Shown here: positions 18,261-27,937 of the stretch, in pieces | Layout: each line of letters opens with the position of its first letter | Numbering within the stretch: the first letter of the stretch is position 1 | Source: CAVTWS01 sp963738445 | Lineage (GTDB): Bacteria > Actinomycetota > Acidimicrobiia > Acidimicrobiales > SHLQ01 | DNA length: 64,000 nt | Direction of reading: 5' to 3' | Assembly (NCBI GenBank): GCA_963738445.1 | Contig: CAVTWS010000004.1 | Span: 383,669-447,668 of the forward strand | Program-made: the position numbers and the translations under genes | The notes under the pieces: model-generated | The model's input: the letters and a program-made list of their open reading frames with translations, nothing else | What the model was told of the DNA's origin: nothing | Database searches by the model: none

Positions 18261-19208
18261 GTGCCGGGGACCGAAACCTTGCGATTCGATGGGCGCGTGG
18301 CTGTGGTCACCGGGGGTGGTCGTGGCCTGGGCCGGGCCTACTGCGAGCTGCTCGCGTCCCGGGGCGCTCGGGTGGTGGTCAACGACCCCGGCGTCTCGAT
18401 CGGCGGACACCCGACCGAGGAGACCCCGGCGGCCGACGTCGCGGCGGCCATCGTGGCGGCTGGTGGGGAGGCGGTGTCCAACACAGACAGCGTCGCCACC
18501 GCCGAAGGCGGGAAGGCGATCATGGGCGCCGCGCTCGACATGTGGGGCCGGATCGACATCGTCATCAACAACGCGGGCATCGGCGGCACGGTCACCACGT
18601 TCGACGAGCTCGCCGACCGGCACATCCGCAGCATGCTCGACGTCCACCTCATGGGCGTGTTCAACACCCTGCGCCCGGCGTGGCCCCACTTCGTCGCCGC
18701 CGGCTACGGCCGGATCCTCAATGTCTCGTCGAGCAGCGCGCTGGGCATCGAGAACTCGTGGGACTATCCGGCCGCCAAGGCGGGCGTGCTCGGGCTCACC
18801 AAGAGCTTGGCCATCCGTGCTCGACCGCTCGGCATCACCGTCAACGCACTCATGCCGATGGCGTACACGCGGCCCATGTTCGACTACCAGAAGGAGGCCA
18901 TCCGCGACTGGATGGCGAGTCACTTCCGGGCCGAGCAGGTGGCTCCCGTCGCCGTCTACCTCGTGCACCAGGACGTCTCGGTCAACGGGGAGATCTTCCA
19001 CGTGGGTGCCGGCCAGGTGTCCCGTGTCGTCTTCGCGGTGACGCCGGGATATCGAGACCCGGACCTGAGTCCGGAGTCGGTTCGCGATCACGTCGCCGAG
19101 GTGATGGACCTCGACGGTCTGCACGTGGTGCGTGACAGCCGCGAGTCGAGCGCCCTGTTCCAGGGCGAGGCGACATGGACCGGCGACGATCGGGAGTACG
19201 GCCGGTGA
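18261..19208 (+). CDS. SDR family oxidoreductase
   Basis: Classical short-chain dehydrogenase/reductase of 315 residues. The cofactor motif TGGGRGLGRAY is near residue 18, NNAGIGG near 95, the catalytic Ser in NVSSSSALG near 155, and the YxxxK pair in YPAAKAG near 170. The sequence resembles the SDR modules of peroxisomal multifunctional enzyme type 2 and actinobacterial steroid/acyl metabolism genes, with a C-terminal extension of about 60 residues. It overlaps the SnoaL-like gene by 4 nt (GTGA), so the two probably act together. Substrate unknown. Confidence 0.85.
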   Translation: MPGTETLRFDGRVAVVTGGGRGLGRAYCELLASRGARVVVNDPGVSIGGHPTEETPAADVAAAIVAAGGEAVSNTDSVATAEGGKAIMGAALDMWGRIDIVINNAGIGGTVTTFDELADRHIRSMLDVHLMGVFNTLRPAWPHFVAAGYGRILNVSSSSALGIENSWDYPAAKAGVLGLTKSLAIRARPLGITVNALMPMAYTRPMFDYQKEAIRDWMASHFRAEQVAPVAVYLVHQDVSVNGEIFHVGAGQVSRVVFAVTPGYRDPDLSPESVRDHVAEVMDLDGLHVVRDSRESSALFQGEATWTGDDREYGR

Positions 19209-19618
19209 CCTCGCCCGCCGTGAACCCCGCTCGGATGGCGTGTCTGGAGGGTGCCTTCGCGGCGATCGGCCGAGCCGACGTGGATGCGCTCCGCGACTTC
19301 TACACGCCGGACTACGTGCTCGAGCTGCCCTACGCCCATCCCGAGGCCAAACGGATCGAAGGTCGCGACATCGTCATCGAGTACCTGCGATCGGCCCTCG
19401 CCGTGTTCCGGTTCACCCTGACGGTCACGCGGATCGTGCCGGCCGCCGATCCCGACCTGTGGGTGGCCGAATACAAGAGCGAGGGTGAGGCCGTGCCCAC
19501 CGGGAAGCGATACCGGAACAGCTACGTCGGTTTCGTGACCTTCCGAGGTGACCAGATCAGCGCTCTGCGCGAGTACTACGACCCCCTTCGTTCGGCGGAG
19601 GCCCTGACCCCGGACTGA
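19205..19618 (+). CDS. SnoaL/NTF2-like fold protein
   Basis: A 137-residue alpha/beta barrel protein of the SnoaL-like/limonene-epoxide-hydrolase type: N-terminal helices (ARMACLEGAFAAIGRADVD), DFYTPDYVLELPY, then beta strands ending FRGDQISALREYYDPL, the usual closing strand of this fold. Relatives act as isomerases, hydrolases or dehydratases on hydrophobic ligands. The GTG start overlaps the SDR stop, suggesting translational coupling and a shared pathway. Confidence 0.7.
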   Translation: MTSPAVNPARMACLEGAFAAIGRADVDALRDFYTPDYVLELPYAHPEAKRIEGRDIVIEYLRSALAVFRFTLTVTRIVPAADPDLWVAEYKSEGEAVPTGKRYRNSYVGFVTFRGDQISALREYYDPLRSAEALTPD

Positions 19619-19652
19619 GGTGGGACCGCGGCCGACCAACCCGTCGCCGCCA

Positions 19653-19704
19653 CGAACTGGGAGACCAACCGGTCGCCCACGCGACGACTTGGTCTCCCAG
19701 TTCG
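19653..19704. terminator. strong bidirectional hairpin
   Basis: A perfect 16-bp inverted repeat (CGAACTGGGAGACCAA and its complement at 19,689-19,704) encloses a 20-nt loop that itself contains GTCGC-CCAC-GCGAC. It sits 35 nt after the SnoaL-like stop and about 57 nt before the DUF4012 start. There is no T-run, which is common for actinobacterial terminators. It could also be a regulatory hairpin in the leader of the DUF4012 gene. Confidence 0.6.
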
Positions 19705-19760
19705 AGGTCGCGCCGCTCATGGGGTCGGTCGGGATGCCGATGGAGCAGTGCGGAGTCGCT

Positions 19761-22140
19761 ATGACCTCTCTCTCCGTCTCGGACCTGTACGCCTCCGACC
19801 GCGGGCCTCGCCTGCCGGTCGGAGAGTGGTTGGCGCGAGGAGCGGTGGGAGCCTCCGCCCTCGGAGGTGCTGTCGCGGCTGCCCACCCGACCGGCTCGCC
19901 GTGGTCGGACGTCGCGCTGACCGCGGGTGTTGCCGCCGGTCTGGCCGCGCTCGGGCCGGTGGCCGGGCTCTCGTCGGTGCTCGTTGCGCTCCTTCTCGCC
20001 GTCATCGCCGGGGGCGGCAGCGCTATGGCGTTCGCCGCCCTGGGCGCGGCCGCGTTGGTGCTCGTGAAGGTCGTCGGCGGGAGAGACGTCGCCCGCTTCG
20101 GCAGCGTCGCCGCGGCTGGGATCGCGGCCCAGGGTCTGCTCCGCCTCGACGATCTGGGCGGCTCCGGTCGATCGGCGGTCGTGGCGGCAATCGGCATGGG
20201 CACCGTCGTGGCCGCCGCGTCGTCTGGTCGGGGGGTGTCCTCTCGGTCGGGGGCGTGGCCTCGGTCATGGGCGTCGGTGCCGCGTTGGGCGCCTCGCGTC
20301 GTCGTGGTCACGGTCGGGCTCGGTGCGGTGGTCACCGTGGTGGCGGGCGTGGCGTTGTGGCGCGCGGTCTGGGCCGCTCCGGGAGGGCGAAGCCACCGCT
20401 CGCCGAGCGATCGACGCCCTCCGATCGGGGGACACCGCAGGCGCGACCACCCTGTTGGCCGAGGCCCGAGATGATCTCAGCCGCGGCCAGGCTCGGGCGT
20501 CGGCGTGGTGGGCGCAGCCGGCTCGGATGGTGCCGATCGCCGGAATCCAGTTGGCGGCGGTGGAGACGGCCGCAGACGAGGCGGTGCGCCTGGTCGATGC
20601 CGCTCACGCGGTGACCACGGCGCTCGACGCGGGTGCCGCCACCCGCGGCGGTGGGGTCGATCTGTCCCGTATCGAAGCGCTGCGGGCACCGTTGCTCGGG
20701 GCGGCCGAGGCCCTCGAGCGAGCGGCGGTCCAGGTGCAGCGGGTCGACTCGCCCTGGCTGGCGCCGACGCTGGCCGGACCCCTCGACGACCTGAGCAGCG
20801 AGCTCGGAGAACTGCTCCCCGATGCGCGCCTCGGGACTCGTGCGCTCGATGTCGTGCCCACACTGCTGGGCCGTGATCGACCCCAACGGTTCCTCGTCTT
20901 GTTCGGCACGCCGTCGGAGACGCGCGAGGGCGGCGGGATCGTCGCGAACGTGGTGGAGATCGTGGCCCACGGGGGCCAGCTCACCCTGGAGCGCAGCGCC
21001 CGGAACTTGGAGTTGAACGAGTCGTCGAGTGCGACCGGCCTCGCGACCCCTGAGTCGTACCCGAGCCGCTTCGTCGAGAACGAGCCCTGGCTGTTCGCTC
21101 AGAACTGGACGGGCACGCCGGACTTCCCGACGGCGGCCCGCGCGGTCGTTGAGCTCTACCCGCAGATGGGCGGCACGACGGTCGACGCCGTCGTGTACAT
21201 CGACCCGTACGGGCTCGAGGCTCTCCTGCGTCTCACCGGCCCCGTGGCCGTGCCTGGGTTGGCGAACCCGTTGACGGCCGAGACGGCGGCCGAGTTCCTG
21301 CTCGTCGGGCAATACGTCGAGTTCCCGGAGCTCGACGACCGGGTCGACTTCCTCGACGGCGCCGCCCGAGCGGTGTTCGACGCCCTCACGACCACCACCG
21401 ACTTGTCCGACATCGGGCGCGTCCTGGAGGTGATGGGGGAACCGGTGGCCGGACGGCACCTCATGATGGCGGCGGTCGACGCTCCGACCCAATCGTTGCT
21501 GGCCGATGTCGGCGTGGCCGGCACCTTCCCGTCAGCTCCCGCCACGGACCAGTTGGCGGTCATCCAGGCCAACGCGTCGGCGGACAAACTCGACGCCTTC
21601 CTGCAACGAGACATCGCCTACGACGTCACCGTCGATCCGGACACCGGAACCTACGAAGGGACGGTCACGATCATGGCGTCCAACACCGCGCCGGCTGACC
21701 TGCCCCCCTATGTGGTGGGAGAGCCGTATGCCGGGTTGCCGGCCGAAGCCGAGCTGTTGATCATGTCGATCTACACCCCGGCCGATCTCGTGGCCGCGCA
21801 GATCGACGGTGTCTCGTGGTCGGTCGAGCAGCGGATCGAGCACGGCCAGCACCGGCTGGTGCTCCCGCTCTCCGTGGTGCCCGGCACGCCGGTGACGGTG
21901 ACATACCAGATCGCCGGTCAGCTCCCGAACCCCGGCGGCGGGTACGTCCTTCACTGGGTGCACCAGCCGATGGTGAATCCGGACCGGATCTCCGTCACCG
22001 TCCGATCCGTCACCGGAGAACCGGTCGACGACGTCTCCGCCACCGGCCCCGTCTCCGTGGCCGTCTCCGGAGATGGCACCACCGCCACGTTCACCGGCTC
22101 GATCGACCGCGACATCGACCTCTCCGTCACCTTCGACTGA
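19761..22140 (+). CDS. DUF4012 membrane protein (one frame break)
   Basis: An N-terminal membrane region of several helices (residues 35-205) is followed by a helical segment and the DUF4012 domain (LVLFGTPSETREGGGIVANV, then ELYPQMGGTTVDAVVYIDPYGLEALLRLTG), and a C-terminal beta-rich domain. DUF4012 proteins occur in actinobacteria near surface polysaccharide or envelope genes; function unknown. The frame changes once near 20,380 (an extra base around GGGCCGCTCCGGG), just after the last N-terminal helix. Without correction the gene looks like two overlapping genes. Corrected length is about 792 residues. Confidence 0.8.
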
Positions 22141-22285
22141 GGAATCGGGCGGGGAGGGTCGATCGGCCTGGTCAGGTAGAGCCAGCTGGCCCTGTCGTGG
22201 GGGCGGCGGCGGGCAGTACCAATGGAGGGCGTTGGAGAGGAAGCGATCCCTTCCCCTCACCGCCATCCGCCATCAGGAGCGTCCC

Positions 22286-22585
22286 ATGACACGTCGAGCA
22301 CTCGCCTTCGCAGCGGTCCTGGCCCTTCCGACGGTGGTTGTCGGTACACCGGCCGGGGCACAACCCCCGTACACCCCCTCCGCGGGGTGTGCCCAGGCTG
22401 GTGGAACGGGACCGGCCTGCGCCGAGGTGGGCGGCGTGACCGTCACCCGGGCCGATGGTCTGGCCCTGACCGGATCGCAGACGACCACCATCGCCGTCAT
22501 CGGAGCGGGCCTCGTCACCGCTGGTGCTCTCCTGGTGACCGGCGCCCGCCGGCGCCGCGAGCAGCCCGAGCCCATCTGGGTCTGA
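22286..22585 (+). CDS. small secreted protein with LAxTG-type sorting signal
   Basis: A 99-residue protein with a signal peptide (RRALAFAAVLALPTVVVGTPAGAQ), a short mature region with two Cys, and a C-terminal LALTG motif followed by a hydrophobic stretch and ARRRR. LAxTG is recognised by class E sortases in actinobacteria, so the protein is likely attached to the wall or pilus; a simple membrane anchor is the alternative. A CAGGAG ribosome binding site precedes the ATG. No sortase gene is in the window. Confidence 0.6.
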   Translation: MTRRALAFAAVLALPTVVVGTPAGAQPPYTPSAGCAQAGGTGPACAEVGGVTVTRADGLALTGSQTTTIAVIGAGLVTAGALLVTGARRRREQPEPIWV

Positions 22586-22612
22586 GCGGCCGACCAGCTA
22601 ACCTGCGGCGCC

Positions 22613-24025
22613 ATGAGCGCCTCGGTCGATACCAGCCTGGCTCACGCCGTCGAGCGTTTCATCGAGGAACAGGCCGCCGCTCTCGCGGCTGACCTCGGCA
22701 CGTCGGTGGGCGACTCCGAGCAGCTGCGCCGGGACCTCGCCCTCGAGGCCTACAACCTGGCCGCCGCCTTCATCGACGCCGACGAGCTGCACACCGACGC
22801 CGAACTGTGGGCCTTCGTGCACGCGTTGGGCGGCCACTTCACCGACATCGTCGCCGGCACCGTGACCCCGGCGGACGCCCGCGACACGAAACTCGTCGAC
22901 GGCAAACGCGAATGGATCGGGCAACCGTCGGCCTTCTTCCAGCGTCTGGTCGAGCTCGATCGACCCGATGGAGCGGAAGAGACCAGCCGAGCCAAGCGGT
23001 ACCACGACCTGGCCCTGCTCGTGGCCCGGACCGTCGTGTCCCTCGACGAGTACACGTCCCGCTCGGAGCTGGCCGCCATCGAAACCCTGCGCCGGGTGCT
23101 GGTCGAGGCCATGAAGGCGGTGCCGGCCCCTGTGGCAGGGGGAAGCACGCCCGGTCCCGGACGCGGGGCGCCCCCGGCCGAGCTCCCCCCGGAACGGCCG
23201 CTCGACGAGCTGCTCGCTGAGCTCGACGAGCTGATCGGCCTCCAGGCGGTGAAGGAGGAGGTCCGGCTGGTCGCCGACCTCATCCAGGTGCAGAACATGC
23301 GCAAGGAGCGCGGCCTCAAGGTCGTCGAGGCCAGCCGCCATCTGGTGTTCGTCGGAAACCCGGGCACCGGGAAGTCGACCGTCGCCCGGTTGCTGGCGCA
23401 GATCTTCCGCACGCTGAAGGTCGTGGACAAGGGGCATCTGGTGGAGACCGACCGCGCCGGTCTCGTGGCCGGATACGTCGGGCAGACCGCCACCAAGGTC
23501 ACCGAGGTGTTCGACTCCGCCGACCAGGGCGTTCTGCTGATCGACGAGGCGTATTCCCTCGTGCGCGGTGGCGACAACGACTTCGGTCGCGAGGCGATCG
23601 ACGCCATGGTGAAACTCGTGGAGGATCGTCGCGACCGGGTGGTGGTGATCATGGCCGGGTACCCCGATGAGATGGCGCTGCTGGTCGACGCCAACCCAGG
23701 TCTGCGGTCCCGGTTCCCCAAGACCATCACGTTTCCCGACTACACCGACGACGAGCTCGTGGCCATCTTCGTGCAGCTGGCGACCCAGAGCGGATACGAG
23801 CTCGCCGCCGCGGCCGAAGCCGCTGTGGTGGCCCACTTCGCCGGTCTGGCGCGAGGCCGCGGCTTCGGCAACGGCCGGGCGGCTCGCAACCTCTTCGAGG
23901 CCGCGCTGGCCCGGCATGCCTCCCGCGTCGTCGACATCGCCGCGCCGACCGACCACGACCTCGTCGCCTTCGACCCCGCCGACATCCCGAGGCCCGGCGC
24001 CGCCGAGGTGGCCGGCCTCGGCTGA
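22613..24025 (+). CDS. CbxX/CfxQ-type AAA+ ATPase (EccA-like)
   Basis: A 470-residue protein. The first 190 residues are helical and resemble a TerB-like/tellurite-resistance domain; a Pro/Gly linker leads to a AAA+ module at about 210-440. Walker A is VGNPGTGKST near residue 250, Walker B VLLIDEAYSL near 305, with sensor and arginine-finger regions (NPGLRSRFP) present. The family includes rubisco activase CbbX and EccA of type VII secretion. There are no ESX core genes nearby, so a role in type VII secretion is not supported. It lies 27 nt after the LAxTG gene, perhaps in one operon. Confidence 0.8.
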   Translation: MSASVDTSLAHAVERFIEEQAAALAADLGTSVGDSEQLRRDLALEAYNLAAAFIDADELHTDAELWAFVHALGGHFTDIVAGTVTPADARDTKLVDGKREWIGQPSAFFQRLVELDRPDGAEETSRAKRYHDLALLVARTVVSLDEYTSRSELAAIETLRRVLVEAMKAVPAPVAGGSTPGPGRGAPPAELPPERPLDELLAELDELIGLQAVKEEVRLVADLIQVQNMRKERGLKVVEASRHLVFVGNPGTGKSTVARLLAQIFRTLKVVDKGHLVETDRAGLVAGYVGQTATKVTEVFDSADQGVLLIDEAYSLVRGGDNDFGREAIDAMVKLVEDRRDRVVVIMAGYPDEMALLVDANPGLRSRFPKTITFPDYTDDELVAIFVQLATQSGYELAAAAEAAVVAHFAGLARGRGFGNGRAARNLFEAALARHASRVVDIAAPTDHDLVAFDPADIPRPGAAEVAGLG

Positions 24026-24035
24026 ACGGCTGCTG

Positions 24036-24059
24036 CCGTTCCTCGCCCCCGCGGAACGG
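24036..24059. terminator. hairpin between convergent genes
   Basis: CCGTTCC at 24,036-24,042 and GGAACGG at 24,053-24,059 form a 7-bp stem with a 10-nt loop in the 43-nt space between the convergent AAA ATPase and ABC-F genes. Likely a weak bidirectional terminator. Confidence 0.4.
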
Positions 24060-24068
24060 GAGCGAGGG

Positions 24069-26060
24069 TCAGAGGCGTGACAGGCGGCTCGACACGCGCT
24101 CCCACTCGGCCATGAGGTTCGCCGCCTTGTCCTTGGCCGCTTCGTGCTGCGCCACGACGTCTTGGACCCGGTCGGGATCGGTGTAGAGGTCCGGCTCGCC
24201 GAGGGTTCGCTGGTGATCGGCCACCTCGGCCTCGGCCTTCTCCCACTGACGTTCGAGGCGGTCGGCTTCCTTCTTCAGATCGCGGGCCGCCCTGTTGTCT
24301 CGCGGCGCGGGTGAGGCGGTGTTGTCTCGCGGCGCGGGCGCAGCGGTATTGTCTCGCTGCGCTTCGGCCGGCGGAGCGGGTCGAGCCGACGCCTTGGGTG
24401 GCGCGGACTTCGCGGGTGCTGCGGCATTCCCGGCCCGTGAGCTGGGGGACGGAGTGGGAGCAGACGAAGTCGACGTGGGATGCAGCCGTGCTTCATCGAC
24501 GCCGTCGTACCAGATCGCCCGACCGTCGCGGACCTCGATGAGGGAGTCGGCCACGTTGCGGATCAAGTGGCGATCGTGGGTCACCAGGAGCACGGTGCCC
24601 GGGTAGGCGATCAGCGCATCTTCGAGCACGTCGCAGCTCGGGAGGTCGAGGTGGTTCGTCGGCTCGTCGAGCACGAGCAGGTTGACCGGATTGACCATCG
24701 TCTTGGCGAGGGCCAGCCGGGTCTGCTCCCCGCCGGACAGCGCGCCGACGAGCCGGTCAGCGGCTTCACCGGAGAAGCCGAACGAACCCAGGATCGTGCG
24801 CACGTTGCGGTTTCCGGGGTTGGGTCCGACGGAGGCCTTGAACTCCTCGACGACGATGCGTCTCTGGTCGAGCACGTCGACCTGATGCTGGGCGAAGCTG
24901 GCGATGTCGACGTTGTTGCCGAGAACGGCCGAGCCGGCCATGGGGTCGAGCTGGCCGAGCATCACCTTGAGCAGGGTGGTCTTGCCAGCACCGTTGGGGC
25001 CGATCAGGGCGATCTTGCGCCCCCGCTCGATCACGAGATCGACGTCGTTCACCACGGCCTCGCCGTCGTACCCGGCGGTGACCCCATGCAGCTCGATGAC
25101 CACGCGGCCCGAACGCCGAGGCTCCGGGAAGGCGAACTTGGCCACCAACTCCTTGCGGGTGGGAACCTCGATGCGATCGAGCTTCTCCAACGCCTTGACG
25201 CGACTCTGCACCTGGCGGGCCTTGGTCGCCTTGTAGCGGAACCGCTCGACGAACCGCTCGACCTTGGCCACCTGCTTGGCCTGGTTGGCCGCCGACGCCT
25301 CGAGGATGGCCAGCCGTTCCTCCCGCTGAACGACGAACTCCACGAACCCGCCGATGTACTCAGCGGCGGTCTCGTTCGACAGTTCGATGACCCGATTGGC
25401 CACGTTGTCGATGAAGTCGCGGTCGTGGCTGACGAACAGCAAGGCGCCGGTCCACGCCACCAGGTAGTCCTCGAGCCACGCCGCACTGTCGACGTCGAGG
25501 TGGTTGGTGGGTTCGTCGAGGATGAGGACGTCGGGGTCGCCGACGAGGAGCCGGGCCAGGGCGACGCGCATCCGCCACCCACCGGAGAGCTCGGTGACGG
25601 GCCGGTCGGCGTCGGTGGTCGAGAAGCCGAGCCCGGAGAGGATCCGATGTGCATCGGACTCCAGCGCGTACCCGCCTTGCTGCTGGAAGTGGGCCTGCAC
25701 CTCGCCGTAACGGTCGAGCAGGTTGGCGTCGGACACGCCGGCGCGCATCCGGCCTTCCAGTTCGTGCAGCTCGTGGGCCAGGTCGGCCAGGCGAGACGCC
25801 CCGAGCACGATGTCGAGCACGGAGCCGGTGCCCAGGTCGGTGACCTCCTGGGGGAGGTAGCCGATACGCAGATCCTTGGGTCGGTGGACCTCGCCCACGT
25901 CGGGCTCCTGCTCGCCCAGGAGCATCTCGACGAGGGTGGTCTTTCCGGCGCCGTTACCGCCGACGAGGGCGATGCGCCGGCCGGCGCTCACCTGCAGGCT
26001 GACGTCGCGGAACAACGTGCGCGGGCCGTGGGCCTTGGTGAGTCCGGACGCGGTGATCAC
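24069..26060 (-). CDS. ABC-F family ATPase
   Basis: Soluble protein with two ABC ATPase domains and no membrane part, as in ABC-F translation factors (EttA/Uup/antibiotic-resistance types). First domain: Walker A GGNGAGKTT near residue 40, signature ELSGGW, Walker B VLILDEPTNHLD. Second domain: GPNGAGKTT near 355, ALSGGEQTR, LLVLDEPTNHLD. A helical linker with Lys/Arg between them is the ribosome-contacting region of the family. The C-terminal 130 residues start with a Pro/Ala/Ser tract containing three copies of a PRDN-type unit, then a coiled coil, as in Uup. Length 663 residues. Confidence 0.9.
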   Translation of the reverse strand: MITASGLTKAHGPRTLFRDVSLQVSAGRRIALVGGNGAGKTTLVEMLLGEQEPDVGEVHRPKDLRIGYLPQEVTDLGTGSVLDIVLGASRLADLAHELHELEGRMRAGVSDANLLDRYGEVQAHFQQQGGYALESDAHRILSGLGFSTTDADRPVTELSGGWRMRVALARLLVGDPDVLILDEPTNHLDVDSAAWLEDYLVAWTGALLFVSHDRDFIDNVANRVIELSNETAAEYIGGFVEFVVQREERLAILEASAANQAKQVAKVERFVERFRYKATKARQVQSRVKALEKLDRIEVPTRKELVAKFAFPEPRRSGRVVIELHGVTAGYDGEAVVNDVDLVIERGRKIALIGPNGAGKTTLLKVMLGQLDPMAGSAVLGNNVDIASFAQHQVDVLDQRRIVVEEFKASVGPNPGNRNVRTILGSFGFSGEAADRLVGALSGGEQTRLALAKTMVNPVNLLVLDEPTNHLDLPSCDVLEDALIAYPGTVLLVTHDRHLIRNVADSLIEVRDGRAIWYDGVDEARLHPTSTSSAPTPSPSSRAGNAAAPAKSAPPKASARPAPPAEAQRDNTAAPAPRDNTASPAPRDNRAARDLKKEADRLERQWEKAEAEVADHQRTLGEPDLYTDPDRVQDVVAQHEAAKDKAANLMAEWERVSSRLSRL

Positions 26061-26114
26061 GCCGAGCAGGGTACCGGCGCGGCCCCGTTCACCCGGCCGA
26101 AAGGAGCGATGGGA

Positions 26115-27542
26115 TCAGCTCGACGATCCGGAAGCGCGCGAGCGGCCTCGCTGCCCTCGGCTCGGCGTGGAGTCGCCGGTACGGTTCGAACTGCCCCGCC
26201 ACGAACTCGCGTTGGCGTTCCGACCCTGACCGCCTCGACCCTGTCCTTGACCTTGACGTTGGCGGCTCTGGCCCTGGCCTTGCCGAGGGGCGCCTTGCCG
26301 TTGGCCCTGGCCGGAGCGACCCGGCGAACGTGAGGCCTTGCCGGTGGGCACGGCCTCCGGGATCGGCACGGGCTGTTCGCCGTCGACGAGGCTCTGGATG
26401 TCGATCTCGTGGTGCCCGATGGGAAGGTCCAGATCGCGCTGCATGATGCGGGCCTCGACCACCTGGTCGGGACTGACCAGTGACACGACGAGCCCGGCGG
26501 CGCCGGCCCGAGCCGTGCGACCGGATCGGTGGACGTAGGTCTTGGCGTCGGCGGGCGGATCGAAGTGGATGACGCAGGCGACGTCGTCGACGTGGATGCC
26601 GCGGGCCACGACGTCGGTGGCGACGAGCGCCGCGACCTTGCCATCGGCGAAGTCCTTGAGGGCCTTCTGGCGCTGGGACTGCGAACGGGAGCCGTGCAGG
26701 GCCGCGGCGCGCACGCCGGTCCGGCCGAGGTCGCGGGTGATGCGATCGGCGCCGTGACGGGTCCGAGCGAACACGACCGAGGACCCGATGCCCTCGACGA
26801 GGCGGGCGGTGTGGGCCAGGCGGTCATTCATGTCCATCCGCCAGAAGACGTGATGGACCGGACCCTGCTCACCCTCGACGCCGGCCACGTCATGGAAGAC
26901 GGGCTCGCGCTGGTAGCGGGAGGTCAACACCGCGACGTCGCCGTCGAGGGTGGCCGAGAAGAGGATGGTCTGACGGTCGGTCGGGGTGAGATCGAGCAGG
27001 CGTTTGACCGCAGGGAGGAACCCCATGTCGGCCATGCGGTCCGCTTCGTCGATGACGACGGTGCGGACCTGGTCGAGGCGGAGGGCACCCTGCTCGAGCA
27101 GGTCTTCGAGGCGGCCCGGGCAGGCGACCAGGATGTCGGTGCCGTTCCGGAGGGCGTTGCGCTGCGGGCCGTATCCGACACCACCGTAGATCGCCGCGAC
27201 CCGCCGACGCCGGCGAGCAGCCAAAGGGGCCAGCTGGTCCTTGATCTGATTGGCGAGCTCGCGGGTCGGGGCCAGGATCAGGACCTGAGGACGGCCGGGC
27301 TGGGCCTTCGCCACGTGGGCGACGACGGGCAGGCCGAACGCCAAGGTCTTGCCAGAACCGGTCGGGGCCTTGCCACACACGTCGAGGCCGGCGAGGGCAT
27401 CGGGGATGGTGGCGATCTGCACGGGGAACGGCTCGGTGATGCCGTCGGCGGCGAGGACATCGACGAGGTCGGCCGGGACGCCCAAGTCGCTGAACTGGGT
27501 GGGCGCGTCGATCGTGGACGCGGGGGAGGTAACAGTGGACAC
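26115..27542 (-). CDS. DEAD-box RNA helicase
   Basis: ATP-dependent RNA helicase core with Q motif (FSDLGVPADLVDVLAADGI), motif I APTGSGKT, Ia PTRELA, DEAD in VIDEADRM, SAT in LFSATLD, and C-terminal motifs TDVVARGIHV and HRSGRTARAG. The C-terminal 100 residues are Gly/Gln/Arg-rich (GQGRGG-type), suited to RNA binding. I place the start at GTG 27,542 (VSTVTSPASTIDAPTQ); the frame is open further upstream but reads as non-coding Arg/Cys-rich sequence. Probably involved in RNA turnover or ribosome assembly, often cold-induced in relatives. Confidence 0.9.
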   Translation of the reverse strand: MSTVTSPASTIDAPTQFSDLGVPADLVDVLAADGITEPFPVQIATIPDALAGLDVCGKAPTGSGKTLAFGLPVVAHVAKAQPGRPQVLILAPTRELANQIKDQLAPLAARRRRRVAAIYGGVGYGPQRNALRNGTDILVACPGRLEDLLEQGALRLDQVRTVVIDEADRMADMGFLPAVKRLLDLTPTDRQTILFSATLDGDVAVLTSRYQREPVFHDVAGVEGEQGPVHHVFWRMDMNDRLAHTARLVEGIGSSVVFARTRHGADRITRDLGRTGVRAAALHGSRSQSQRQKALKDFADGKVAALVATDVVARGIHVDDVACVIHFDPPADAKTYVHRSGRTARAGAAGLVVSLVSPDQVVEARIMQRDLDLPIGHHEIDIQSLVDGEQPVPIPEAVPTGKASRSPGRSGQGQRQGAPRQGQGQSRQRQGQGQGRGGQGRNANASSWRGSSNRTGDSTPSRGQRGRSRASGSSS

Positions 27543-27937
27543 AGAAATCCTTCTGATGCTGCACCTCGCGGCGCAGCGCCGGACGCGCCAGTGGGGCACG
27601 CCGGGTGGGAGGCTCATTTGAGCCGTTTGGATGGGGCGCGCTCGCTCGAGCGCCGCACCGACGAGCACATGGCCCGGAAGAGCGTGAGGGCCCGGTGGGC
27701 CGCTCACTGCGACAATCGAGAGGCTGGGTCGGACCCAGCGACAAACACGGACCCGCCAGCTTCGTCGCGGACGGGAACAGCATCAGGGTACTCCGGCGAC
27801 CGTGGGACCCCACGCGATACCGACCCGGCGGTCTGGAACGACCCCCGAGCCGGCTGACTCGCGCACCTTGTCGCCGAGTGGGCGCCGAGTTGGTGGTGGC
27901 GCGTGTGCTCGGCGCCGTTGTCGGGCACCATGGTGTC
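27543..27937. other. 395-bp intergenic region, divergent promoters and helicase leader
   Basis: No convincing gene. On the helicase side it contains a small palindrome GGCTCATTTGAGCC and GC-rich inverted sequences that could form a structured 5' leader. On the right side it should contain the promoter of the gene at 27,938. I see no clear sigma-70 boxes. Confidence 0.4.

Noticed and set aside
22613..24025. Type VII secretion locus
   Set aside because: Only an EccA-like ATPase is present; no EccB, EccC, EccD, mycosin or WXG100 genes are nearby.
24480..26333. Long open frame on the plus strand opposite the ABC-F gene
   Set aside because: It is antisense to an intact ABC-F protein with all motifs; the product is Asp/Gly/His-rich with no fold pattern, as expected for a GC-rich shadow frame.
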